37,208 nt of DNA from an uncultured Muribaculaceae bacterium (GCA_934590135.1 CAKTOT010000009.1:1-37208); one strand, 5' to 3'; positions 24,074-32,630 are shown, counted from the stretch's first letter. The notes: a model not told the origin generated them from the sequence alone. Numbers and translations: made by a program.

Positions 24074-25072
24074 ATGAAATCAGAAAATATGGACAAGAGA
24101 GCACTCATTCAACAATATCTCAACGGACGTCTCAACAGCGCCCAAATCGCCGAATTTACGAGACAGCTCAATGACCCGGAATTCTGCAACATTCTGAGCG
24201 AAGAACGCGAAATTGCCGCAAAACGACAAGCGGTAAGGCAAGCAGCGGCCACAATGGCCAAAGTAGCCGAAGTCAAGCCCTTATCCGAGCAGGAGCAAGA
24301 GACACTTATAGACCTGTACCTGCGCGGCGAAATGGACCCTGAAACCGAAAGCCGATTTCTCAGTCATATCAAGGCAGACAAAGACCTGCTAAGGCAAGTA
24401 CTGCTTGTAGCAAATATCGTCAAGGGTGCCATAGCCGAACAACGTCAAAGCAATATAGAATTCGGATGCGCAATGAAGAGCCTGACGCGTGACCAACTTG
24501 AGCAAATCATAGGACCGCGACGCAGCTCGGCATCGCGGCCTGCGTCATCAAACACTCAAATATTTGACCGCCCCAAGATGCCCAAGCCGGCACAAGAATT
24601 CAAGTCGTCTCGCTACGATGTACGACAATATCTTAAGAGTTCACATCCGTTACAGGACAAAATGCTTATGAACTATTCTTTCTCCGAATGCTATTTCGAC
24701 CGCAACGACAACCTTAAATTTAGCGACGAACTCGATCCTACCAAAGACGTCGTGATGGACATCTACGAAAGGTTCAAACCGAACTACGCCGCATATGGTA
24801 TCAGCAGCAATGTTGACACTCTGAGCGAAGCCCGCAAGTGTCTCGATGCCATCAAGGCAGCCTATGACGAAGCACTGAAATCCGGCAATATATCCGGGAC
24901 TTTGGCTGCGGGCAAGGACCTTGCCGTGGAATACCTGCACATAGGCATAGTCGACAAGTTCAAGGAAACTCTCAATGACCTTAAGTTGGTCGCCCCCTGC
25001 AGTTCAAGCAAAGACGATGATGCATTGAAGCGCGACATTCGCCTTCTCCTGGCCCTTTCGGAGGCCATCTGA
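24074..25072 (+). CDS. Putative cytosolic partner or regulator of the sigma factor
   Basis: The 332-aa product (ATG 24074; ATG 24062 would overlap the sigma gene by 11 nt, and 24089 is possible) has two N-terminal units of the kind found at the start of Bacteroidota anti-sigma proteins: LIQQYLNGRLNSAQIAEFTRQL and, about 70 residues later, LIDLYLRGEMDPETESRF. There is no membrane helix and no zinc-binding anti-sigma motif, unlike FecR- or RskA-type partners. The C-terminal half is helical and unrecognised. The tight coupling to the sigma gene is the main evidence for a regulatory role. Confidence 0.68.
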   Translation: MKSENMDKRALIQQYLNGRLNSAQIAEFTRQLNDPEFCNILSEEREIAAKRQAVRQAAATMAKVAEVKPLSEQEQETLIDLYLRGEMDPETESRFLSHIKADKDLLRQVLLVANIVKGAIAEQRQSNIEFGCAMKSLTRDQLEQIIGPRRSSASRPASSNTQIFDRPKMPKPAQEFKSSRYDVRQYLKSSHPLQDKMLMNYSFSECYFDRNDNLKFSDELDPTKDVVMDIYERFKPNYAAYGISSNVDTLSEARKCLDAIKAAYDEALKSGNISGTLAAGKDLAVEYLHIGIVDKFKETLNDLKLVAPCSSSKDDDALKRDIRLLLALSEAI

Positions 25073-25102
25073 CCACGCAGCGGCTCAAAGCACAATTCGC
25101 TC

Positions 25103-25149
25103 TATTGACGCGAGCGGCGCCTCATATGGGGCGCCGCTCGCTGTCAATA
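25103..25149. repeat. Hairpin copy 1 flanking the Doc-type module
   Basis: The core GCGAGCGGCGCC/GGCGCCGCTCGC (25110-25121 and 25130-25141) has an 8-nt loop TCATATGG. Outer arms TATTGAC/GTCAATA extend it to 47 bp. It lies 30 bp after the sigma-partner gene and 60 bp beyond the convergent toxin gene's end, so it can terminate both. An identical core recurs at 26880-26911. Confidence 0.85.
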
Positions 25150-25209
25150 ATGCTCCTTGTGTCCGGAAACATAATCATGTCGTCAGACGTGATTCGCATC
25201 GTCTTGAGG

Positions 25210-25689
25210 TTATCGCCGATTATCGGTGGACTCTTCAAATTCCACCGATTGGTCATCAATGGCGTGAATAAGTTCGAGTTTAAGGTCTTCGGAATAATCC
25301 ACGTTTGCCATATAGCAGTTGATGATTCGCCGAAGCAGGTCTTTATCAATGCGTCCGGCTGCTACATGATAGATAATAGCCTCCATACACTGCATAAAGT
25401 TGTATGCATGCCAATAGTAGCCGTTGTGCACAAGGAACCATACGCCGAGGGTCAATGCCACACGTTTGTTTGAGTCCTCGAAATAATGACCTGTGCATAG
25501 ACCGAAGACCAGATAGGTCAGTTTTTCGGCAAAGGAGGGATAATACAAATCGTTCTGCACGAAATCAAGCACTTTCCGTATGCCGCCCTCATCTTTGACG
25601 CCTTGTAAACCTCCGCCGCTGGCAGCTACAGTTTTGTTGTAAACCACCAATGCCTCATCGTAAGTGATGTACTTCAATTCTTCACTCAT
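25210..25689 (-). CDS. Doc/Fic-family protein, putative toxin
   Basis: The 159-aa protein has the Doc-type signature HYFEDSNKRVAL at about residues 67-78, corresponding to HxFxDxNKRxA. The usual glycine before NKR is serine here. The start YITYDEALVVYNKTVAASGG and GVKDEGGIRKVLDF match the death-on-curing subfamily. Doc proteins transfer phosphate to EF-Tu; other Fic proteins transfer AMP. The ORF start overlaps the end of the upstream DNA-binding gene by 8 nt, an operon arrangement typical of toxin-antitoxin pairs. Toxicity is inferred. Confidence 0.85.
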   Translation of the reverse strand: MSEELKYITYDEALVVYNKTVAASGGGLQGVKDEGGIRKVLDFVQNDLYYPSFAEKLTYLVFGLCTGHYFEDSNKRVALTLGVWFLVHNGYYWHAYNFMQCMEAIIYHVAAGRIDKDLLRRIINCYMANVDYSEDLKLELIHAIDDQSVEFEESTDNRR

Positions 25690-26704
25690 CTTCGGCTTGC
25701 TTTAAGCGTTTGAGAACTTCCCGATTCTCCGGCAGGTTCATTATCTCGTCAAAATCGATTGATTTTTCTCCGATGAAACGGTCAAATTCCTCGGGTGTGA
25801 CGGCACGAAGATATCCGGCAATGTTGTTATGGAAAACATCACGAAAAGCAACATCGCGAGAAGCCATCTTTGTTCGGGCATCATATATGAAGGGTTGCAT
25901 GGCCGGCGATTGTTCCTGTTCTAAGATAAGTTCTTTCACGCGCTCCAGCGACACGAGCTCTCCATTCCTCTTTTTGAACTCTGCTTCGATTGCATAACCA
26001 ACGCCATTTTCAAACGACGAAATGCAGCGAAGCACTTCCGCGTAAAGAGTTCGACGTACATTATCGTCTTTATCAAGCCGCAATAAAGCACGATATTCTC
26101 CGGCCTTTTCTTTGAATATAGCCATGTAAATGAAGTCGGTTATCTGGGCATATTTGAAATTTTTATGTCCCTGAACGAATCGCCCGATTGCGCCCGTGAA
26201 TTTCTTTCGATAGTTGTCCTCTTCAATTGCGGTCGTGACGAAATCAATATCTCTGGTATTTATGTATTTAGTGCCTCCTCCGGCTCTCTTGTTGATTGTC
26301 GTGATTGCGATGTCAAGTATACGTGCACGAACTTTTTTAGCAACTTCGCTTCCAGTTAAAAGCATACCGACATTCAAAACAGTCCTGAAATTGAACAAGC
26401 CGAGTTGCGTGGTTTTGCTTCCGACATTTATGACGGGAGCAAATTGCAACTTAAGCTCTTTCAGTTGTTTGCCCTTACTTAAAAAATAACCGTTATGTTT
26501 CAACTCTTCGCCGTGTTCTTCCAGAAGACGCTCGATAGTACGCTCATCCACTTCATAGAAATCGGCTACCATTTTCTTAGTGAAGCGATATTCTCCTTCG
26601 AATAGTATCCCGGTAAGACCAAGATTCTCTTGAAGAACTTCCACGGCGTAGCGATTGTTCAGCACATTTTGTCGCGCGATATTTGATACTGTAAGATCTT
26701 TCAT
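25682..26704 (-). CDS. DNA-binding protein partnered with Doc (RhuM/Fic-associated type)
   Basis: The 340-aa protein has an N-terminal HTH-like region (about 40-75: RFTKKMVADFYEVDERTIER) and a central domain (about 95-200) with LGLFNFRTVLNVGMLLTGSE and YAQITDFIYMAIFKEKAGEY. The C-terminal part (240-340) is helical. Similar proteins of this length occur next to Doc/Fic genes in Bacteroidota and are annotated as DNA-binding or RhuM-like. It would be the regulator and possible antitoxin. A TAATTTTG element ends five bases before its ATG. Confidence 0.75.
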   Translation of the reverse strand: MKDLTVSNIARQNVLNNRYAVEVLQENLGLTGILFEGEYRFTKKMVADFYEVDERTIERLLEEHGEELKHNGYFLSKGKQLKELKLQFAPVINVGSKTTQLGLFNFRTVLNVGMLLTGSEVAKKVRARILDIAITTINKRAGGGTKYINTRDIDFVTTAIEEDNYRKKFTGAIGRFVQGHKNFKYAQITDFIYMAIFKEKAGEYRALLRLDKDDNVRRTLYAEVLRCISSFENGVGYAIEAEFKKRNGELVSLERVKELILEQEQSPAMQPFIYDARTKMASRDVAFRDVFHNNIAGYLRAVTPEEFDRFIGEKSIDFDEIMNLPENREVLKRLKQAEDE

Positions 26705-26708
26705 ATTG

Positions 26709-26716
26709 CAAAATTA
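26709..26716 (-). promoter_or_regulatory. -7 element of the Doc module
   Basis: The minus strand reads TAATTTTG, five bases before the ATG at 26704. Transcription would start essentially at the start codon. A -33 element is not evident. Confidence 0.4.
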
Positions 26717-26870
26717 CAAATAATATTCTGATATTCCGCTAACTACGAGGCTTAAACGATGGTTGGTTCATATCTGTTAAACTATAGGGTCCAATGGCAA
26801 ATGCAATATTACAAAAATACCTGAAGAATTCGGCAATAGGACTATATGTTTGACTTGTAGGCTATTCTCT

Positions 26871-26917
26871 ATATTGACAGCGAGCGGCGCCTCATATGGG
26901 GCGCCGCTCGCGTTATA
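26871..26917. repeat. Hairpin copy 2, terminator of infB
   Basis: The same 32-bp core as at 25110-25141 occurs at 26880-26911, with flanks ATATTGACA and GTTATAT. It lies 25 bp downstream of the infB stop on the minus strand. The flanks match the reverse complement of copy 1 better than its direct strand (TATTGACAGCGAGCGG shared), while the loop matches in direct orientation. Confidence 0.85.
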
Positions 26918-26936
26918 TAGGTGGTAATACGATGTG

Positions 26937-29723
26937 TCAGAGGGTTCGGTTGACCTCGATTTCCTCGAAGCCTTCGAAGATGTCACCCACCTTGATGTCA
27001 TTGTATCCGGCGATGGAGCATCCGCAGTCGTAGCCTGCGACCACTTCTTTGGCATCGTCCTTGAAGCGTTTGAGCGAGCCAAGTTCGCCGGTATACTTGA
27101 CGATACCGTCACGGATAAGGCGAACCTTGCAGCCGCGCTTGAGCTTGCCTTCGCGCACCATGGCACCGGCAATGGTGCCGACCTTGCTGATGTGATATGT
27201 TTCAAGCACTTCGGCAGTACCGATAATTTCTTCCTTGATCTCGGGTGCAAGCATACCGGCCATGGCGTCCTTGACTTCTTCGATGGCCTGATAGATGACC
27301 GAGTAGAGGCGAATATCAACGCCTTCGCGTTCGGCGGCACGACGTGCGGCTATGGACGGACGCACCTGGAAGCCGATGATGATTGCATCCGATGCGGCGG
27401 CCAGGGTGACATCGCTTTCGGAAATCTCGCCGACGGCCTTGTGGAGGACGTTGACTTGTATCTCTTCGGTTGATAGCTTGATGAGCGAGTCGCTGAGTGC
27501 CTCGATAGAGCCGTCAACGTCGCCTTTGACGATGATATTGAGCTCTTGGAAGTTGCCGATGGCACGACGACGACCGATATCCTCAAGGGTAAGAATCTTG
27601 GTGGTGCGCAGTCCTTGTTCGCGCTGCAATTGTTCGCGCTTGGAGGCTATCTCGCGAGCTTCCTGTTCGGTATCGAGCACGTTGAAGGTATCTCCTGCCG
27701 TAGGAGCGCCGTTCAGGCCCAGGATCAGAGCCGGACATGCGGGACCGGCTTCCTTGATGCGCTGGTTACGTTCGTTGAACATTGCTTTGACCTTGCCGAA
27801 GTGGTTGCCGGCCAGAATTATATCGCCCACACGGAGCGTACCGTTCTGTACCAGCACGGTGGCTACGTATCCGCGACCCTTGTCGAGCGATGACTCGATG
27901 ATGCTACCCGTTGCCTTGCGGTTGGGATTGGCTTTGAGGTCCAACATCTCGGCCTCGAGAAGTACTTTCTCCATCAGCTCGGGCACGCCCGTACCTTTCT
28001 TGGCTGAGATGTCTTGCGACTGATACTTGCCGCCCCAGTCTTCGACGAGGTAGTTCATTGCGGCCAATTCCTCCTTAATTTTCTCGGGGTTGGCGTGCGG
28101 CTTGTCTATCTTATTGATGGCAAACACGATAGGCACACCTGCTGCGCTGGCGTGGTTGATGGCTTCGACTGTTTGCGGCATGACGTTGTCATCGGCGGCT
28201 ACGATGATGATACAGATATCGGTGACCTTGGCACCGCGGGCACGCATGGCGGTGAACGCTTCGTGACCGGGGGTATCGAGGAATGTGATGTGTCGGCCGT
28301 CCGAAAGTTTGACATTGTATGCGCCGATGTGCTGCGTGATGCCTCCGGCCTCGCCTGCGATGACGTTGGCTTGGCGAATATAGTCGAGCAGCGAGGTCTT
28401 GCCGTGGTCGACATGGCCCATAACGGTGACAATCGGGGGACGCGGTACGAGGTCTTCCTCGGCATCGGCTTCCTGGTGTATGGCATCGGCCACTTCGGCG
28501 CTGACATATTCAGTCTTGAACCCGAATTCTTCGGCCACGATATTTATAGTCTCGGCATCGAGGCGCTGATTGATGGATACCATCACACCGATATTCATAC
28601 ACGTTGCGATGACCTGATTGATGGGAACGTCCATCATTATGGCCAAGTCGTTGGCGGTTACAAATTCGGTGAGCTTGAGTATCTTGCTCTCGGCGCGTGC
28701 TTCGGCTGCGGCTTCGCTGGCGCGTTCGGCAGCCGCTTCGCGTTTCTCCTTACGCCACTTGGCGCCTTTCTTGAGGCCCTTATCTTTGGCCGTAAGGCGT
28801 GCCAGTGTTTCCTTTACTTGCTTGGATACGTCTTCGTCGCTGACATCGTTATGTTGCTGAGCCACGGGACGCTTGGCGGGGCGTTCCGCATTCTTATTCT
28901 TGGCGTTTTTGCCTCCGGGGCGACCCTGACCGCCACCCTGGCGATTGCGGTCACGGTCGGCAGCAGACGGCGGGTTGGTACCCGGCGTCTTGTTGACATC
29001 CACTTTTTCGCTACCGGGCTCGATGCGGCGGCGTTTCTTACGATTGCCGTTGGCATTTTGTCCGGCATTCTGTCCCCCACCCTTGCCTTTTTTCTTGGGA
29101 CGAGTGGAGAGATTGAGCGCGTCAAGGTCTATCTTGCCCTTGATGTTAAGCCCGGACATCGTGGGGACGTTGGTGGCTATGAAGTTTTCGTCCTTTTCGG
29201 GGGCTTTGGCGGCCTCGGCAGCCTCTTTAGCCTTGGCTTCGGCCTCTTCCTTGGCTTTGGCTTCGGCGGCAGCGGCTTCGGCACGGGCCTTGGCCTCAGC
29301 CTCGGCGCGTGCTTTGGCTGCGGCTTCTTCTTTGGCTTTGGCTTCGGCGGCGGCAGCTTCGGCACGAGCCTTGGCCTCGGCTTCTTCCTTGGCCTTGGCT
29401 TCGGCGGCGGCGCGTTGTTCGGCCTGTGCTTGCGCCTCTGCTTCGGCGCGAGCCTTGGCCTCGGCCTCGGCCTCGGCACGTGCGGCGGCCTCTTCGGCGG
29501 CACGATGGCGTGCTGCTTCGGCTTCGGCGGCCTCGCGTTGCAGGCGGTTGCGGACGCTGTGGTCTTTGTCGAATTCGTTGAATACGATATCGACAATATT
29601 GTCCTCGACTCGGGTATTGGGACTCGGGTCGATGGCTATGTTCTTTTTGTTGAGGAACTCAACGACTGTATTCAGTCCGAGGTTGAGTTCTTTTGCCAGG
29701 GTACTTATCTTTGTTTTCGCCAT
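26937..29723 (-). CDS. infB: Translation initiation factor IF-2
   Basis: The 928-aa GTPase delivers initiator tRNA to the 30S ribosome. An N-terminal IF2N module (1-55, ISTLAKELNLGLNTVVEFLN) is followed by a long alanine/glutamate/lysine-rich helical stretch (about 65-175), a basic linker, and a second IF2N-like region near 375. The G domain has GHVDHGKT (436-443), DTPGHEAF, NKID and SAKKGTG. Domains II to IV complete the protein, ending in GYNDIKVGDIFEGFEEIEVN. It is the last gene of rimP-nusA-infB and is terminated by the hairpin at 26871-26917. The charged repeat region is unusually repetitive at DNA level. Confidence 0.97.
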   Translation of the reverse strand: MAKTKISTLAKELNLGLNTVVEFLNKKNIAIDPSPNTRVEDNIVDIVFNEFDKDHSVRNRLQREAAEAEAARHRAAEEAAARAEAEAEAKARAEAEAQAQAEQRAAAEAKAKEEAEAKARAEAAAAEAKAKEEAAAKARAEAEAKARAEAAAAEAKAKEEAEAKAKEAAEAAKAPEKDENFIATNVPTMSGLNIKGKIDLDALNLSTRPKKKGKGGGQNAGQNANGNRKKRRRIEPGSEKVDVNKTPGTNPPSAADRDRNRQGGGQGRPGGKNAKNKNAERPAKRPVAQQHNDVSDEDVSKQVKETLARLTAKDKGLKKGAKWRKEKREAAAERASEAAAEARAESKILKLTEFVTANDLAIMMDVPINQVIATCMNIGVMVSINQRLDAETINIVAEEFGFKTEYVSAEVADAIHQEADAEEDLVPRPPIVTVMGHVDHGKTSLLDYIRQANVIAGEAGGITQHIGAYNVKLSDGRHITFLDTPGHEAFTAMRARGAKVTDICIIIVAADDNVMPQTVEAINHASAAGVPIVFAINKIDKPHANPEKIKEELAAMNYLVEDWGGKYQSQDISAKKGTGVPELMEKVLLEAEMLDLKANPNRKATGSIIESSLDKGRGYVATVLVQNGTLRVGDIILAGNHFGKVKAMFNERNQRIKEAGPACPALILGLNGAPTAGDTFNVLDTEQEAREIASKREQLQREQGLRTTKILTLEDIGRRRAIGNFQELNIIVKGDVDGSIEALSDSLIKLSTEEIQVNVLHKAVGEISESDVTLAAASDAIIIGFQVRPSIAARRAAEREGVDIRLYSVIYQAIEEVKDAMAGMLAPEIKEEIIGTAEVLETYHISKVGTIAGAMVREGKLKRGCKVRLIRDGIVKYTGELGSLKRFKDDAKEVVAGYDCGCSIAGYNDIKVGDIFEGFEEIEVNRTL

Positions 29724-29848
29724 ATATTGTTTTTTGTCGTTCTTCGTTGGGATGGACTGTCGCCATAGCGACGACTGCCGTAGCCGTGATGGCTTGGTGA
29801 GGGGAGGGAGGATGCTGAAGTTCTGTCAGACGGGTAGCTCGAAGTGCA

Positions 29849-31111
29849 TCAGTCTTCGAACTCGGCGCGGAGCACTTCGAGGACGTGGTCTACGGTTTCT
29901 TCTTCGAGGTCGGCTTTTTCGACGAGCATTTCGCGGGGTGCATTCAGGACGCTCTTGGCGGTCACAAATCCGATGTTCTTGAGCGCATCGATTACCCATT
30001 CTTCGATTTCGTCCTTGAATTCGTCCAGGTAGATGTCTTCCTCGGCATCGCTGTCGGCCGTGTCGCGATATACATCGATGACGTATCCGGTGAGCATAGA
30101 GGCCAGCTTGATATTGAGACCGCCTTTGCCTATAGCCAGAGACACTTCTTCGGGACGCAGGAATACTTCGGCTTTTTTCTCTTCTTCGTCAAGGCGTATG
30201 GACGAAACCTTGGCGGGGCTGAGTGCTCGTTGGATGAACAGTGTGGGATTGGATGTGTAGTTGATGACATCAATGTTTTCGTTGCGCAGTTCGCGTACGA
30301 TACCATGAATACGGCTGCCCTTGACACCTACACATGCGCCTACGGGGTCGATACGATCATCGTAGGATTCGACGGCAATCTTGGCGCGTTCGCCCGGGAT
30401 GCGAGCCACGGCGCGTATATTGATCAGTCCGTCCTGTATTTCGGGCACTTCGAGTTCGAAGAGGCGACGCAGGAAGTTTTCGTTGGTGCGCGATACGGTA
30501 ATCTTGGGATTGTTGTTTTTGTTGTCTACATTGGCCACAACGGCGCGCACGGTTTCGCCCTTGCGGAAGTAGTCGCCCGGAATGCTTTCGCTCTTGGGAA
30601 GCAGCAGCTCGTTTTTGTCATCGTCCAGCAGCAGTGTCTCGCGCGACCAAGTCTGGTAAACTTCGCCGGATACCAACTCGCCTTCCAGTTCTTTGAATTT
30701 GTCGTAGATAGCCTCTTTCTGCAGGTCCAGAATCTTGGACTGAAGGGTCTGACGCAGGGTGAGGATGGCACGACGGCCGAATTTCTCAAAGAATATTTCT
30801 TTGGTATGCTCTTCGCCGACTTCGGCATCGGGGTCATCGTCGGCGTGTGCATCGCTCAACGAGATTTCGAGATTGGGATTGGTGACTTCGCCATCGGGCA
30901 CAATCTTCAGGTTTTGGAATATCTGTACGTCGCCTTTGTCGGGATTGAGGATTACGTCGAGGTTTTCGTCCGTGCCGAACATCTTGGCCAGCACGTTACG
31001 GAATGATTCTTCCAAGACACTGATCATAGTGGTCTTGTCAATGTTTTTCAATTCTTTGAACTCGGCGAATTGTTCGACCATATTCGGGCGATCGTCTTTT
31101 TTCTTTGCCAT
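29849..31111 (-). CDS. nusA: Transcription termination/antitermination factor NusA
   Basis: The 420-aa protein has an N-terminal RNA polymerase-binding domain (1-130, starting MVEQFAEFKELKNIDKTTMI after a basic lead). An S1 domain follows at about 140-205 (SGEVYQTWSRETLLLDDDKN), then two KH domains (GACVGVKGSRIHGIVREL near 240, and VSLAIGKGGLNIKLASML near 325). The C-terminal acidic region is short, without the two repeats of E. coli NusA, as usual in Bacteroidota. It lies between rimP (54 bp) and infB (125 bp) in the classical operon order. Confidence 0.97.
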   Translation of the reverse strand: MAKKKDDRPNMVEQFAEFKELKNIDKTTMISVLEESFRNVLAKMFGTDENLDVILNPDKGDVQIFQNLKIVPDGEVTNPNLEISLSDAHADDDPDAEVGEEHTKEIFFEKFGRRAILTLRQTLQSKILDLQKEAIYDKFKELEGELVSGEVYQTWSRETLLLDDDKNELLLPKSESIPGDYFRKGETVRAVVANVDNKNNNPKITVSRTNENFLRRLFELEVPEIQDGLINIRAVARIPGERAKIAVESYDDRIDPVGACVGVKGSRIHGIVRELRNENIDVINYTSNPTLFIQRALSPAKVSSIRLDEEEKKAEVFLRPEEVSLAIGKGGLNIKLASMLTGYVIDVYRDTADSDAEEDIYLDEFKDEIEEWVIDALKNIGFVTAKSVLNAPREMLVEKADLEEETVDHVLEVLRAEFED

Positions 31112-31165
31112 TTGCGGTGATGTTATGTGTGGTTTTGTTATTGTATTCAGTTTAGTGTCTGCACA

Positions 31166-31633
31166 TCAGTCGATGTCGCGGACGATGGTCTTGATGTTGG
31201 AACGTAGAATCTCGTGGGGCACATCTTCGACCACGGGACGCTTGGCGCCTTCGTGACGCACCTTTGTGGGAACTATCACGGTAACAGCCTGACAATCATC
31301 GGAGACGGCGACAAGTGTGCCGTGTATACGGCGTCCGTCACGCGTGAGCACGTCCACGGGATTGCCGACATTCATACGATACTGCGCATCGACACTCCAC
31401 GGAGCGGTGACTCCGGCACTGCCTACGGTGAGTTCGTAGTCTTCGACATCGCGGTCAAAGACCTCGGTGATGCGGCGCGATAGAGCCGTGCATTGGTCTA
31501 TGTCTATGCCTTCGGGGCTGTCGATGGTCACGTCGACGATATTGTCGGCACTTACAGTGATATTTACTAAAAATATGTCAGTGCCGGCTATGGCTTCTTC
31601 TACGGTGTTGCGCAGCAGTTCTTTGTCAAGCAT
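31166..31633 (-). CDS. rimP: Ribosome maturation factor RimP
   Basis: The 155-aa protein assists 30S subunit maturation. It has the RimP N-terminal domain (VDVTIDSPEGIDIDQCTALS, DYELTVGSAGVTAPWSVDAQ) and the SH3-like C-terminal domain (RDGRRIHGTLVAVSDDCQAV). It is the first gene of rimP-nusA-infB. A consensus promoter lies about 190 bp upstream, leaving a leader that contains a GC-rich hairpin. Confidence 0.95.
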   Translation of the reverse strand: MLDKELLRNTVEEAIAGTDIFLVNITVSADNIVDVTIDSPEGIDIDQCTALSRRITEVFDRDVEDYELTVGSAGVTAPWSVDAQYRMNVGNPVDVLTRDGRRIHGTLVAVSDDCQAVTVIVPTKVRHEGAKRPVVEDVPHEILRSNIKTIVRDID

Positions 31634-31772
31634 ATATGTCGTGTCTGTTCAGTGTTATCCGTACTATTATTTCGTTTGTCGTTGTGTTCTGCGCCTCTCA
31701 CCTCGCACTACGCGGAGGACAAGGCGGCGGCTTTGGTTTGGATCTTTACAAGGCTCCGACCCGTCAAAAGAC

Positions 31773-31799
31773 GAGGAGGAAGCCTCAGGCCTCCTCCTC
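31773..31799 (-). promoter_or_regulatory. GC-rich hairpin in the rimP-nusA-infB leader
   Basis: GAGGAGGAAGCC pairs with GGCCTCCTCCTC (11 of 12 positions) around TCA. On the minus strand it is followed by GTCTTTTGACGG. It lies about 20-45 nt into the predicted transcript, about 140 nt before rimP. It may be an attenuator. Confidence 0.5.
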
Positions 31800-31821
31800 T
31801 TGAGTGTCTCATAAAGTGCTG

Positions 31822-31852
31822 CAAAGTTAAGCATTTACTATTATATGAACAA
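31822..31852 (-). promoter_or_regulatory. Promoter of rimP-nusA-infB
   Basis: On the minus strand TTG (31852-31850), a 20-bp spacer and TAACTTTG (31829-31822) match the Bacteroidota consensus exactly. It is the best promoter match facing the operon. Confidence 0.65.
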
Positions 31853-31964
31853 TAGCAGGCCTTGTAAGACCTCAAAACGCCCGAAAAATTTATGTATTTT
31901 TATTTATTATTGTTGTTTTTTAACTCATACGGCGGCCATATTCGTATTTCCGCCACCATTGGCC

Positions 31965-32002
31965 ACACAAAAACACAGCCCCGAGGATGTACCTCGGAGC
32001 TG
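31965..32002 (-). terminator. Terminator of the 2-oxoacid oxidoreductase operon
   Basis: CAGC-CCGAGG and CCTCGG-GCTG form a stem with one mismatch around ATGTA (31976-32002). It is followed on the minus strand by TGTTTTTGTGTG. It begins 30 bp after the gamma-subunit stop. Confidence 0.7.
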
Positions 32003-32032
32003 CGGATATAGATGGGTTGTGTATGCGTGGGA

Positions 32033-32569
32033 TTACTTGACGAGAGCTTTGCCGCGTGCGATGGCCTCTTCGTTGAGGGGGATGAGGTGGTGGTGACGCT
32101 CGGGCAGGGTCTTGCGCAGGCCGCGAACGACTGCATCATCGGGCACCAGAGGACGAGCCTTGAGCAGCGCGCCCAGTAGTATCATATTGTAGGTCTTGGA
32201 GTTGCCCATTTCGATGGCGGCGTCGGTAGCGTCCACCGGGATGACGCGGATGTCGGTGCGTGTGGGGGCGCGATGTATGCCGTAGGGGTCGTAGATGAGC
32301 GTCCCGCCGGGTTTCACCTTGCTCTCGAATTTGTCAAGGGATTGCTGGTTGAGAATTACGGCGGTGTCGTAGCTGTCAACGATGGGCGAGGATATGGCGC
32401 TGTCGCTGATGATGACGGTAACATTGGCTGTACCGCCGCGTTGCTCGGGGCCGTAAGCGGGCATCCAGGTGGTTTCGAGATTGTCCATAAGTGCGGCATA
32501 GGCCAGAATTTTGCCCATAGAGAGGACGCCTTGGCCGCCGAAGCCGGCTATGATAATTTCTTCTTTCAT
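32033..32569 (-). CDS. 2-oxoacid:ferredoxin oxidoreductase, gamma subunit
   Basis: The 178-aa subunit begins EEIIIAGFGGQGVLSMGKIL, the conserved glycine-rich start of the gamma domain, and has YGPEQRGGTANVTVIISD, also diagnostic. With the alpha, beta and ferredoxin-like subunits encoded upstream it would form a complex. That complex oxidatively decarboxylates a 2-oxoacid to an acyl-CoA and reduces ferredoxin in the cytoplasm (or runs in reverse). It is the last gene of the operon, 61 bp after the beta subunit. Whether the substrate is 2-oxoglutarate or branched-chain 2-oxoacids cannot be read from the sequence. Confidence 0.93.
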   Translation of the reverse strand: MKEEIIIAGFGGQGVLSMGKILAYAALMDNLETTWMPAYGPEQRGGTANVTVIISDSAISSPIVDSYDTAVILNQQSLDKFESKVKPGGTLIYDPYGIHRAPTRTDIRVIPVDATDAAIEMGNSKTYNMILLGALLKARPLVPDDAVVRGLRKTLPERHHHLIPLNEEAIARGKALVK

Positions 32570-32630
32570 TTTCTAAGAATTTAGGTGTGGGTGGTGTTGG
32601 GATGGTTCTTGACGATTGCCGTATGGGGTG

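Larger units (their letters stand above)
31634..32032. other. 399-bp intergenic region between two minus-strand operons
   Basis: From right to left it holds the terminator of the oxidoreductase operon (31965-32002), an AT-rich segment, the rimP promoter (31822-31852) and the rimP leader with a hairpin at 31773-31799. No coding frame is convincing. Confidence 0.6.

Noticed and set aside
25103..26917. Insertion sequence defined by the two hairpins
   Set aside because: No transposase or integrase lies between them and no short target duplication is visible outside; kept only as repeats flanking a module.
28014..29768. 584-codon plus-strand open frame
   Set aside because: It is exactly antisense to infB; the translation is low-complexity glycine/phenylalanine sequence mirroring the alanine/glutamate codons of IF-2.
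29885..31006. 373-codon plus-strand open frame
   Set aside because: It is antisense to nusA, with no recognisable domain.
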